64,000 bases of DNA from Robiginitomaculum sp. (GTDB lineage: Bacteria > Pseudomonadota > Alphaproteobacteria > Caulobacterales > Maricaulaceae). Positions 32,317 to 40,567 of the stretch are shown one piece after another. The notes beneath the pieces are model-generated. The model searched no databases and had not been told where the DNA came from. It saw nothing but the letters and a program-made list of their open reading frames with translations. Positions within the stretch are counted from its first letter, which is position 1. Each line of letters opens with the position of its first letter. Both the position numbers and the translations under genes were made by a program. Where the stretch lies: contig JAJFFN010000025.1 in assembly GCA_021776635.1 (NCBI GenBank), forward strand, positions 32,732 through 96,731, in the 5' to 3' direction.

Positions 32317-33786
32317 ATGACATTAACTTCTGCGCTTTCTGCGGCTAATTCGGGCCTGGCAACAACGGCAAGGCGTGCTGATATTGCCGCTGGTAACATT
32401 GCCAATGCAGCTACGCCCGGCTATGTCCGTCGCACATTAAATGTCGGCGAAATAGTTCTGTCAGGGCGCGGGCAAGGCGTTCGCGCCAATGGTGTTGAAC
32501 GCGCACAAGATTTGGCGTTAACACGTGAGCGCCGCCAGGCTGGTGCATCTGCTGCGCGAGCTGATATTATTGCCCAAGGTAGTGCAGAGTTGTTTCGTGA
32601 ACTGGGAACGCCAGGGGATGGCTACGGGTTATTTGCAACGTATCAAGGTGTAGAAACTGCTTTGCGCGAATTAAGCGTCACTCCGGAATCCACTGCGCTT
32701 CAAAATGCAGGGGTAAATGCGCTCGGTGCTTTAGCCTTAGAATTTAATGAACTTTTTAGTATTGGCCAAAATCAGAGAATTACTGCTGATAATGCAATCG
32801 CCCGAACCGTAAGAGATGTGAACGCTGGCCTACACCGAATAGCGGGGCTTAATGGTCAAATTTCTGGGTTGGGTAACCGCTCAGGCGAGACGGCTGCTTT
32901 GGAAGATGAAAGGCAGAGGGTTTTGGATGATATTGCAGAAATACTGCCAATTCGTATCATTGCAAAAGAACATGGCCAAATAGATATTATGACTGAGCAA
33001 GGTGTGTTTTTACTGGCGGGTAGTGTTCAAGAAATAAACTTTACGCCGGCAGGTGTGATTGCACCGGGCGCAGTTTATGACAGTAACACAGGTGCTTTAT
33101 CAGGACTTAGTGTTGCAGAGCAAAACCTAACACCAAATACCAGCGGGCATTTTGCTGTAACTGGCGGCACACTCGCTGGTCTGTTTTCCCTGCGCGATCA
33201 AGTTGCCCCAGATTTTCTAACGGGACTTGATACTCTGGCGGCTGATTTGCTGACACGATTTTCAGATAATAGTCTTGATCCTACTAAAACCATTGGCGAG
33301 CCTGGTTTATTTACAGATGCGGGCGGGTCTTTGGACGTGAATAATATCCCCGGAATTGCAGGGCGCATTCGGATTAATGCTGCCCTTGACAAAAGCCAAG
33401 GTGGGCTCGCGAGCAATTTACGCGATGGTCTTGGCGCATCGGGTGGCGGCGTAGTTGGGAATGCAGACATACTAAATAATTTATTGGGTGCGTTTACTAA
33501 GAGCTCAAATGCTCCAAATGGTTCCGGACTTTTGGGCGAACATACGTCTGTGGAATTGGCCGCAGGATTTTCCTCTATTATTGGTGAAAACAGGGTCAAT
33601 GCTGATGCAGTTGCGACGACGGCTTTGGCAAGAGCAGGGGTTTTGGCAGATGCAGAATTGTCTTTAAGCGGAGTTGATACGGATGCGGAAATGCAGTCCT
33701 TATTGTTCATAGAAGAGAGCTATGCTGCAAATGCACGGGTCATTCAAACGATCAGTGAAATGCTGGATATTTTGATGCAGATATAG
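32317..33786 (+). CDS. flgK: Hook-filament junction protein FlgK (HAP1)
   Basis: A 489-residue protein. The N-terminal SALSAANSGLATTARRADIAAGNIANAATPGYVRR (about 4-38) and C-terminal DTDAEMQSLLFIEESYAANARVIQTISEMLDILMQI are HAP1 ends; the middle FRELGTPGDGYGLFATYQGVETALRELSVTPES is the family core. It forms the first junction layer on the hook. It is spaced 9 nt after flgE and 7 nt before flgL. Confidence 0.95.
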   Translation: MTLTSALSAANSGLATTARRADIAAGNIANAATPGYVRRTLNVGEIVLSGRGQGVRANGVERAQDLALTRERRQAGASAARADIIAQGSAELFRELGTPGDGYGLFATYQGVETALRELSVTPESTALQNAGVNALGALALEFNELFSIGQNQRITADNAIARTVRDVNAGLHRIAGLNGQISGLGNRSGETAALEDERQRVLDDIAEILPIRIIAKEHGQIDIMTEQGVFLLAGSVQEINFTPAGVIAPGAVYDSNTGALSGLSVAEQNLTPNTSGHFAVTGGTLAGLFSLRDQVAPDFLTGLDTLAADLLTRFSDNSLDPTKTIGEPGLFTDAGGSLDVNNIPGIAGRIRINAALDKSQGGLASNLRDGLGASGGGVVGNADILNNLLGAFTKSSNAPNGSGLLGEHTSVELAAGFSSIIGENRVNADAVATTALARAGVLADAELSLSGVDTDAEMQSLLFIEESYAANARVIQTISEMLDILMQI

Positions 33787-33793
33787 AGTTCAT

Positions 33794-34804
33794 ATGATAT
33801 TAAACGCCCTACCAGATTTGCTAACGTTCCAACGTCAAACCCGTTTAACTGCTGATTTAAAATCCCGGTTAGAGCAAACTTCGCGCGAGGCTGTTACCGG
33901 ACGACGTGAAGATATTGCCCAGGCTGTAAACGGAGATGTTGGCAGTGTACATTTGTTGGAAAAAGCATTGAACGATATAAAGGTCGATAGCCGGATAAAT
34001 GCTCTATCCGGCGCGCGTATAGATTTGATGTCATCTTCATTACGTGCCGTTCGTGGGGTCGTAAATGGGTTGGATATAACGGCGCTTGCGGCTTTGACGA
34101 TACCTGATGATTTTGGCATAGGTACGGTGAGCAAACAAGCTGAAGCCAATTTACGATCCGTCATGTCTTTGTTGAGCACGACCCATGGTTCACGTAAGTT
34201 GTTTTCTGGTGATGCAACGGATCAAATACCTTTGGCAAATCCAGATACGCTTTTGGCTGATATTACATCAATTATGCAAATTGAGCCTGATGCAGACAGT
34301 ATAGAAATTGCGCTTGATGTCTATTTCAACGATCCTGACGGCGGATTTGCGCAAAATATTTACCAAGGTGGTGATGGTACGGCTCCACCAAGCTTTTTGG
34401 CTGATGGGTCAAGTGTGGAGTTTGCAGTTAAAGCAAATGATCAAGCCTTACGGGATACTTTGCGTGGTTTGGCCGTATTGGCAACAGCACAAAATACACA
34501 ATACGACATTAAGGGCTCTGAATTTTCCGATGTATTTTCCAGTGGTGCATCCATACTTGGCAAGGGCATGGCTGCCGTCATAAAAATAGAAGGAAATCTC
34601 GGCGTTTCTGCCGGCTTGATTGAAAACGCAAATACACAACAAGCCGCCGAACAATTGATAATTGGACAAGCTTTAAACGCAGTCATTGGACGTGACCAAT
34701 TCGAAGCGGCAGCGGAATTAAAACAATTAGAGGCGCAACTGGAAGCTTCATATTTAGTCACATCACGTTTGGCCAATCTCAGTCTAACAAATTTCATTCG
34801 GTAA
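33794..34804 (+). CDS. flgL: Hook-filament junction protein FlgL (HAP3)
   Basis: A 336-residue flagellin-like protein. N-terminal coiled-coil (LLTFQRQTRLTADLKSRLEQTSREAVTGRRED) and C-terminal QLEAQLEASYLVTSRLANLSLTNFIR are typical of alphaproteobacterial FlgL. The acidic centre (SIEIALDVYFNDPDGGF) matches the family. It forms the second junction layer that seeds the filament. flgI follows after 3 nt. Confidence 0.93.
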   Translation: MILNALPDLLTFQRQTRLTADLKSRLEQTSREAVTGRREDIAQAVNGDVGSVHLLEKALNDIKVDSRINALSGARIDLMSSSLRAVRGVVNGLDITALAALTIPDDFGIGTVSKQAEANLRSVMSLLSTTHGSRKLFSGDATDQIPLANPDTLLADITSIMQIEPDADSIEIALDVYFNDPDGGFAQNIYQGGDGTAPPSFLADGSSVEFAVKANDQALRDTLRGLAVLATAQNTQYDIKGSEFSDVFSSGASILGKGMAAVIKIEGNLGVSAGLIENANTQQAAEQLIIGQALNAVIGRDQFEAAAELKQLEAQLEASYLVTSRLANLSLTNFIR

Positions 34805-34807
34805 ATT

Positions 34808-35908
34808 ATGCGTATATTTATTTTTTCTATTCTTGCCGTTTTCATTGGGTTTTCTACCCAAGTACAGGCACAAGTAAAAATAAAGGATATTGTCGACATA
34901 GAGAATGTACGCGGTAATGACCTTGTTGGTTATGGTCTTGTCATTGGTTTGGACGGTAGCGGCGATACAATTCGAAATTCACCCTATACCGAAGAAGCTT
35001 TGTCAAATTTGCTTGAGCGTCTCGGTGTTAATATTCAAGGCAGTGATTTTCGCCCCAACAACATTGCTGCGGTTATTATCACAGCAACATTGCCGCCCTT
35101 TGCTCGTGTTGGTTCACGTATAGATGTTAATGTTGCGTCTATTGGTGATGCCAAAAGCTTATCTGGTGGAACATTGGTTATGACACCTCTCAATGCGGCA
35201 GATGGGCAGGTTTATGCTGCAGCACAAGGCAGTGTCCTTATCAGCGGCTTTAAAGCAGAGGGGGATGCGGTGTCTATTACGGAGGGGGTACCAACCTCAG
35301 GCTCTATCCCGGGGGGTGCCCGTGTTGAGCGAGAAATCCCTTTTGATTTTAATGCTTTGGATAGTGTTAGGCTGGCCTTGCGTGCACCGGATTTCACAAC
35401 GGCATTAAGGATAGAAAGAATTATCAATACTAACGCCGGTGCTAGGACAGCGAAATTACTGGATTCAGGTACTGTCGAAGTTTCATTGACAAGCTTGGAA
35501 GGCTCTGCGGCTCAGCAATTGGCAAATATAGAGAACTATGAATTAATGCCAGCTCAAAAAGCACGCGTGGTTATTGACCAACGCTCAGGAACTATAGTTC
35601 TAGGTGCAAATGTTAGGATTTCTGCGGTTGCAATAGCGCAAGGAAATTTGTCCATAAAAATCGCAGAATCTCCTATAGTGTCACAACCAAACCCATTTGC
35701 ACCTGGTGAAAGCATAGTTTTACCTCGAACGGATATCCGTGTGGAAGATGGTAAGCCTGGCAATATTGCTCTCATACAAAGCAATATCACATTACCAGAT
35801 TTAGTCGCAGGTTTGAATGCATTGGGCGTATCGCCGCGCGAAATGATAGATATATTAAAAACTATGAAAGCGGCAGGTGCATTGCATGCGGAGCTTGTTT
35901 TGCAATAA
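34808..35908 (+). CDS. flgI: P-ring protein FlgI
   Basis: A 366-residue periplasmic protein with a Sec signal ending near QVQAQ (residue about 22). The conserved start of the mature chain is VKIKDIVDIENVRGNDLVGYGLVIGLDGSGD, followed by NIAAVIITATLPPFARVGSRIDVNVASIGDAKSLSGGTL and the C-terminal LPDLVAGLNALGVSPREMIDILKTMKAAGALHAELVLQ. It builds the peptidoglycan-level bushing, assisted by FlgA. It is the last flagellar gene of the island. Confidence 0.97.
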   Translation: MRIFIFSILAVFIGFSTQVQAQVKIKDIVDIENVRGNDLVGYGLVIGLDGSGDTIRNSPYTEEALSNLLERLGVNIQGSDFRPNNIAAVIITATLPPFARVGSRIDVNVASIGDAKSLSGGTLVMTPLNAADGQVYAAAQGSVLISGFKAEGDAVSITEGVPTSGSIPGGARVEREIPFDFNALDSVRLALRAPDFTTALRIERIINTNAGARTAKLLDSGTVEVSLTSLEGSAAQQLANIENYELMPAQKARVVIDQRSGTIVLGANVRISAVAIAQGNLSIKIAESPIVSQPNPFAPGESIVLPRTDIRVEDGKPGNIALIQSNITLPDLVAGLNALGVSPREMIDILKTMKAAGALHAELVLQ

Positions 35909-35958
35909 ATTCTATAACGCAGAGTTGTTTTGAAGCCTCGTTAAGTTTAGAAGCGTTT

Positions 35959-36840
35959 ATGTCCAACCAACCTCCATACGCTTTGTTTGTTCGCGGAACA
36001 CAAACCGCAATATTTGAAATTTCGGATCAGTTGGGGTTTGAAATGGATATGCAGGCTTTGGCCGTATCTGTTTTCGAAGATGGGCCTAATATGATGTTTG
36101 TGCAGGCCTTATTTGAAACTGCAGATGAAGCAAAGGTTTGTGCGGCGCAATTGGACTTAGATGGGTTGGAATATTCAATTTCACAATTGCCAGATGAAGA
36201 CTGGACATCTTTGTCACAAGCTGGCTTGCCGCCCGTTGAAGCGGGTCGGTTTTTTATATACGGTTCCCACGATGCGCAGAATATCCCAGCACATTTCCAA
36301 TTTCCAATCCGTATAGATGCTGGTTTGGCCTTTGGGACGGGTCACCACGGTACGACCAAAGGGTGTTTGCTGGCTTTTGAAGAATTGATTTCTAAATCCA
36401 AATCTTTCCCAAAGGGATGGCCAAACACTATTCTTGATCTTGGCTGTGGGTCCGGTGTTCTAGCAATAGCAGCTGCCATGGCACTTGGGAAAAATGTAAA
36501 TGCGTCTGATATTGATCTAGATGCGGTTAATGTCACCAAGCAAAACACCACCATAAATGATGTCGCGGACTATGTACTGACGGTTCAGGCTGATGGGATA
36601 ACGGATACCGGTCAATTTGATTTAATCTTTGCAAATATTCTCGCAGGCCCTCTGATGAATTTGGCGCCTGATATTGCAAAAGCACTTACTAAAACAGGGC
36701 ATGTAATATTAGCCGGGTTATTGGACGAACAAGCTGACAAAGTCATTGTGTGTTATCAAGAACTTGGTTTGACCTTAAAAAGACGTGCAAGTGTTAGTGG
36801 TTGGGCCATTTTAACGATGGCTTTTTTGGACGAAACTTAA
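35959..36840 (+). CDS. prmA: Ribosomal protein L11 methyltransferase
   Basis: A 293-residue SAM-dependent methyltransferase that trimethylates L11. The N-terminal substrate-recognition half is followed by IRIDAGLAFGTGHHGTTKGCL (PrmA hallmark, about 114-134) and the SAM motif DLGCGSGVLAIAAA (about 155-168); LIFANILAGPLMNLAP is the NxL-type catalytic motif. It lies 50 nt after flgI but is not functionally related. Its 3' end overlaps the convergent RHH gene by 30 nt. Confidence 0.94.
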   Translation: MSNQPPYALFVRGTQTAIFEISDQLGFEMDMQALAVSVFEDGPNMMFVQALFETADEAKVCAAQLDLDGLEYSISQLPDEDWTSLSQAGLPPVEAGRFFIYGSHDAQNIPAHFQFPIRIDAGLAFGTGHHGTTKGCLLAFEELISKSKSFPKGWPNTILDLGCGSGVLAIAAAMALGKNVNASDIDLDAVNVTKQNTTINDVADYVLTVQADGITDTGQFDLIFANILAGPLMNLAPDIAKALTKTGHVILAGLLDEQADKVIVCYQELGLTLKRRASVSGWAILTMAFLDET

Positions 36841-37032
36841 AGCAAACAAACGCAGATAAGCGGCAAGCCCATGTGGGCTGTTTTGAAGTGTGCGTTCATC
36901 GTCAAGTGCGGTGATAAAAGCTGCCAAAGAGCGTCCATCCTGTGAGACAGCTTCGTCAATTATGTGCCAGAATTCGGATTCCAGTGCAATCGATGTGCGG
37001 TGTGAATGAATAGATAATGAGCGCTTTTGCAT
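36811..37032 (-). CDS. Ribbon-helix-helix domain protein (RHH_4)
   Basis: A 73-residue protein with the RHH pattern: a beta strand RSLSIHSHRTSIALESEFWHIIDEAVSQDGRSLAAFITALDD spanning residues about 4-45 with strand, turn and two helices. The family is small, often named Arc-like or RHH_4, and usually located after DUF4169 and fumC in Alphaproteobacteria. It is presumed a DNA-binding regulator with unknown targets. It starts 14 nt after DUF4169. Confidence 0.85.
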   Translation of the reverse strand: MQKRSLSIHSHRTSIALESEFWHIIDEAVSQDGRSLAAFITALDDERTLQNSPHGLAAYLRLFALSFVQKSHR

Positions 37033-37046
37033 GGTTTTATTAGGGC

Positions 37047-37229
37047 TTATTTATCGTTTAAATTATGGCCGTCCAAATGTTTTATAAATTTGTTGTGTTC
37101 AAAATCATTTTTGCATTTTTCGGATTTCGCGCGGCCAAATTTCTTGCGGTTAGCCGCAGCCTTAGCTTCTTTGGCAGCATAGCCTGCCCGTTTTTTTGAA
37201 GCCTTGAAATTTATAATATTGCCAGTCAT
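37047..37229 (-). CDS. DUF4169 small basic protein
   Basis: A 60-residue, very basic protein with NIINFKASKKRAGYAAKEAKAAANRKKFGRAKSEK (about 4-38), the DUF4169 signature. Function unknown; RNA or DNA binding is plausible from charge alone. It sits between fumC (13 nt upstream) and the RHH gene, an order widespread in Alphaproteobacteria. Confidence 0.88.
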   Translation of the reverse strand: MTGNIINFKASKKRAGYAAKEAKAAANRKKFGRAKSEKCKNDFEHNKFIKHLDGHNLNDK

Positions 37230-37242
37230 TTCTTGGGTTCAG

Positions 37243-38637
37243 TCATTTCTTGGGGCCAATCATCAGCTTTGGTTGTACAATTTTGTCAAATTCTGCTTTG
37301 GTTACATAGCCTAGTTTCACGGCTTCTTCGCGCAATATCGTACCATTTTTGTGTGCGGTTTTGGCAACTTTGGTCGCGTTGTCATAGCCAATAGTTGGTG
37401 CAAGTGCAGTCACCAACATAAGTGAACGATCAAGCAAGGTTTTTATTTGGTCTTCATTTGCAGTAATGCCTACGACACAACGTTCTGCAAAGCTGGCACA
37501 GACATCAGACAGCAAACGAATGCTTTGGTTCATATTGTAAATCATTACTGGTTTATAGACGTTAAGCTCGAAATGACCTTGCGAGCCTGCAACGCTCATG
37601 GTCGTGTTATTGCCCATGACTTGTGTGCAGGCCATGGTCATGGCTTCGACCTGGGTCGGGTTGACCTTGCCAGGCATGATGGATGAGCCTGGTTCATTTG
37701 CGGGTAGAGAGATTTCGCCTAACCCTGAACGGGGGCCAGAGGCAAGAAAGCGAATATCATTAGATATTTTATAAAGACTGACTGCGACCGTATTGAGCGC
37801 ACCGTGGCACGAGACGAATGCATCATGGGCGGCGAGGGCTTCAAATTTGTTGGGCGCGGTTTTAAACGGTAATTTTGTATAACTAGCGACCTCTGTGGCA
37901 AACATTTTAGCAAATTCTGGTTTTGTATTCAGACCAGTGCCAACGGCAGTGCCGCCTTGGGCGAGGGGCATAAGTTCTTTCAGGCCTGCTTTAACCCGTT
38001 TGATACCGCCTTCCATCTGCGCCACATATCCGGAAAATTCTTGACCCAAAGTACAAGGTGTCGCGTCTTGGGTGTGTGTGCGGCCAATTTTGATTATTGT
38101 CTTAAACTCTTGTGATTTGTCATTCAGAGCATTGCGTAGAACGCTCAACGCAGGCAAAAGGCGGTGATGAATTTCCTCTGCCGCCGCAATATGCATAGCG
38201 GTGGGGAATGTATCATTTGAACTTTGGCCCATATTAACGTGGTCATTAGGGTGTACGGGATCTTTGGAGCCAATGTCTCCGCCTAGTATTTCAATGGCGC
38301 GGTTTGCTATGACCTCGTTGGCATTCATATTACTTTGTGTGCCAGAGCCTGTTTGCCATATTGATAGCGGAAAATTATCATCAAGTTTACCTTCTGCAAC
38401 TTCTGAAGCCGCCCGTACAATGGCTTTGCTCCGTTTGGCATCCAAGTCTTTCAAATTTTTATTGGTAAGCGCCGCAGAGCGTTTAATAATGCCAAGGGCA
38501 CGGATCACCGCAGGGGGCATTGTTTCAATACCGATAGGAAAATTGATAAGTGAGCGCGCGGTTTGTGCGCCGTAATATTTCTCAGCCGGGACTTTTAATT
38601 TGCCAAAACTGTCTGTTTCGCTGCGCGTTTTTGTCAT
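37243..38637 (-). CDS. fumC: Class II fumarate hydratase
   Basis: A 464-residue enzyme converting fumarate to L-malate in the TCA cycle without an iron-sulfur cluster. Motifs include [17 protein letters not shown] (97-113), [25 protein letters not shown] with the catalytic His of site A, and the signature [13 protein letters not shown] with the catalytic Ser loop. Length matches the family. It lies 27 nt after sspB. Confidence 0.96.
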   Translation of the reverse strand: MTKTRSETDSFGKLKVPAEKYYGAQTARSLINFPIGIETMPPAVIRALGIIKRSAALTNKNLKDLDAKRSKAIVRAASEVAEGKLDDNFPLSIWQTGSGTQSNMNANEVIANRAIEILGGDIGSKDPVHPNDHVNMGQSSNDTFPTAMHIAAAEEIHHRLLPALSVLRNALNDKSQEFKTIIKIGRTHTQDATPCTLGQEFSGYVAQMEGGIKRVKAGLKELMPLAQGGTAVGTGLNTKPEFAKMFATEVASYTKLPFKTAPNKFEALAAHDAFVSCHGALNTVAVSLYKISNDIRFLASGPRSGLGEISLPANEPGSSIMPGKVNPTQVEAMTMACTQVMGNNTTMSVAGSQGHFELNVYKPVMIYNMNQSIRLLSDVCASFAERCVVGITANEDQIKTLLDRSLMLVTALAPTIGYDNATKVAKTAHKNGTILREEAVKLGYVTKAEFDKIVQPKLMIGPKK

Positions 38638-38664
38638 AAAATTGCTCTGTGATCGGGCGTTAAA

Positions 38665-39270
38665 CTATTTTTTTCGAAAAGCATCCAAGCTTACAATCTT
38701 GTTCTCGTCATCTGCTTTGGCGCTCTCTTTTGCCGCAGTTTTCTTAGCAGGTTTATTTGGTTTATCTTTAGAAGATGATTTCGCCTTCCCACCAGTTTTT
38801 TGTTTTGGCGCTTTGTTTTTGGGCGATGTTTCAGGTTGTAATTTGGTCAATGTTAAAGGTGTTTTAGGTTTGTTTTGGCTTTCAGGTTCAAGGGTGTTTT
38901 CTACCATTTCTTCTGGCGGATCAAATTGCATTGCAAAACCTACACTTGGGTCATGAAAGCGACTAATGGCAGTGTAAGGAACAAATAAGTATTTTGGTAC
39001 GCCGCCAAATTTTAAGGTCACTTCAAAACTGTCATCATGGGCTTTTAAATCCCAAAATTGATGTTCCAGTACTATTGTCACTTCTTCGGGATATTTTTTG
39101 GCCAGGCTTTCGTCAATATCAACGCCTGGAAACCGCGTTAAAAATGTGATGTAGAAATGATGGGCACCGGGCAAGCCGTCTTCACGAATAACACGGCGAA
39201 TAGCATCACGGACAACGCCCCTTAAGGCCAATTGTGTCATTCTGTCGTAATTCATCAAGTCTTGTGACAA
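38665..39270 (-). CDS. sspB: SspB-family ClpXP adaptor
   Basis: A 201-residue protein. The TTG at 39270 is the likely start because AGGAG lies 7-8 nt upstream; the next ATG five codons in has no such site. The folded N-terminal domain (about 12-125) has the SspB-alpha pattern GLPGAHHFYITFLTRFPGVDI, EEVTIVLEHQFWDL, SFEVTLKFGGVPKYLFVPYTAISRFHDPSVGFAMQFD. A Lys/Pro/Ser-rich disordered tail follows and ends IVSLDAFRKK, presumably the ClpX-binding tail. It delivers ssrA-tagged proteins and, in Caulobacter, some cell-cycle substrates to ClpXP. Confidence 0.92.
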   Translation of the reverse strand: MSQDLMNYDRMTQLALRGVVRDAIRRVIREDGLPGAHHFYITFLTRFPGVDIDESLAKKYPEEVTIVLEHQFWDLKAHDDSFEVTLKFGGVPKYLFVPYTAISRFHDPSVGFAMQFDPPEEMVENTLEPESQNKPKTPLTLTKLQPETSPKNKAPKQKTGGKAKSSSKDKPNKPAKKTAAKESAKADDENKIVSLDAFRKK

Positions 39271-39394
39271 AATTTTTCTCCTAAAACTTACGGCTAGTTT
39301 AAGCTAACCAATCGAATTTGCAACTGGGATTTATCAAGCTAATACACCCTGACTTAATATATAGTCGTCATGATTTGTTAAGTACAATGTCGAG

Positions 39395-40567
39395 ATGAAT
39401 ATTAAGCGTTTTCATATAAATAGTTATGAAAATGAGAAAGCATTTCGGGTGGATAATTCAATTTCCCAAGTCAACACACACATAATGGGTCATTTAGGCT
39501 CAGACCAAATGAAGGTCTCATGGCTTGCACCCGTACGTATGGTAATCATAGCCATTATAGCCTTTGGCTATGCGTCTACCATGCCGTACGGGCCAGGGTC
39601 GGCTGAATACTTTAAACTATTTGGCTATGAGCCGAGCTGGTACGGTATCCAGCTTATTTTTATGATAAGTGGTTTTCTTGCCCTGCGTTCTTTGCAACGT
39701 CATGGCTCTGCAATAAAATTTCTCATATCGAGGGCCGTGCGTAATATACCCACATTGATTGTTTTTACGGGAATTTTGATAATGGTTTTGTACCCATTTT
39801 TTGCGGTACCTATTGCAGAAGGAGAAACGCGTTTTGCGCAACACATTGCATATATTTTCCAAGTTATAACGTGTGTCAACCCTAATGCATTAACGCCGGG
39901 TTTGTTAGATAATGCGTTATATATGTGCGCTATCCAAGGGGGGCTTTGGACCTTTAAATGGGGTGTGATAGCATTTATTGTCACTGCGATACTCTGGGTG
40001 ATTGGTGGATTGCGAGATAGGCGATTTATGGCATTGCTGACAATAGGTGTTACTATGTTATATGCAGCTTTTGTTGCGTTAGACGTAAATAATTCAGGTG
40101 TTGTAAATGAGCAAATCTTGGAATTCGCTTTATTGGGTTTTCGGCTTGGCTGGATGTATTTGGTTGGTATGTGCATGTATGCATTTAAGGATGTTTTGAG
40201 CCGAAGTGTAGCGATACCAATTGCTTTGTTAATGTTAGCAGGTATGCAGTTTATGCTTTTACCGTGGACACCATTTATAGAAATTAGCGCAGATTTGGGT
40301 TTTGGTTATTTAGTGTTTCTGGCCATAACAAGCCGTATTGCCGTACCAATAACCCTAGCTCGCTTACCTGATTTATCATTAGGACTATATGTTTTTAACT
40401 GGCCTACAACACAGATCACTTTATTGGTTATGCCGTCATTAACACCCTATCCATTATTTGCTGTGTCATTTCCAATTACCGTTTTATTGTCTTACACGAC
40501 TTGGTTAGTAGTAAGCCGAAAAATTAATATTAACCTTTCACTGCGCCTGGAAACTCAATCGGCATAA
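39395..40567 (+). CDS. Acyltransferase-3-like multispanning membrane protein
   Basis: A 390-residue protein with about ten membrane helices. SWYGIQLIFMISGFLALRSLQRHG (about 78-101) is the G-V-x-L-F-F-x-L-S-G-F-L block of OafA/YrhL-type acyltransferases, and ISRAVRNIPTLIVFTGIL follows as expected. The first-helix motif R-x-x-A/x-x-H, holding the catalytic His, is not found: VRMVIIAIIAFGYAS has no His. It may therefore be an inactive or altered relative. A start at residue 31 or 39 is also possible. It stands alone and overlaps the convergent M1 peptidase by 13 nt. Confidence 0.65.
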   Translation: MNIKRFHINSYENEKAFRVDNSISQVNTHIMGHLGSDQMKVSWLAPVRMVIIAIIAFGYASTMPYGPGSAEYFKLFGYEPSWYGIQLIFMISGFLALRSLQRHGSAIKFLISRAVRNIPTLIVFTGILIMVLYPFFAVPIAEGETRFAQHIAYIFQVITCVNPNALTPGLLDNALYMCAIQGGLWTFKWGVIAFIVTAILWVIGGLRDRRFMALLTIGVTMLYAAFVALDVNNSGVVNEQILEFALLGFRLGWMYLVGMCMYAFKDVLSRSVAIPIALLMLAGMQFMLLPWTPFIEISADLGFGYLVFLAITSRIAVPITLARLPDLSLGLYVFNWPTTQITLLVMPSLTPYPLFAVSFPITVLLSYTTWLVVSRKININLSLRLETQSA

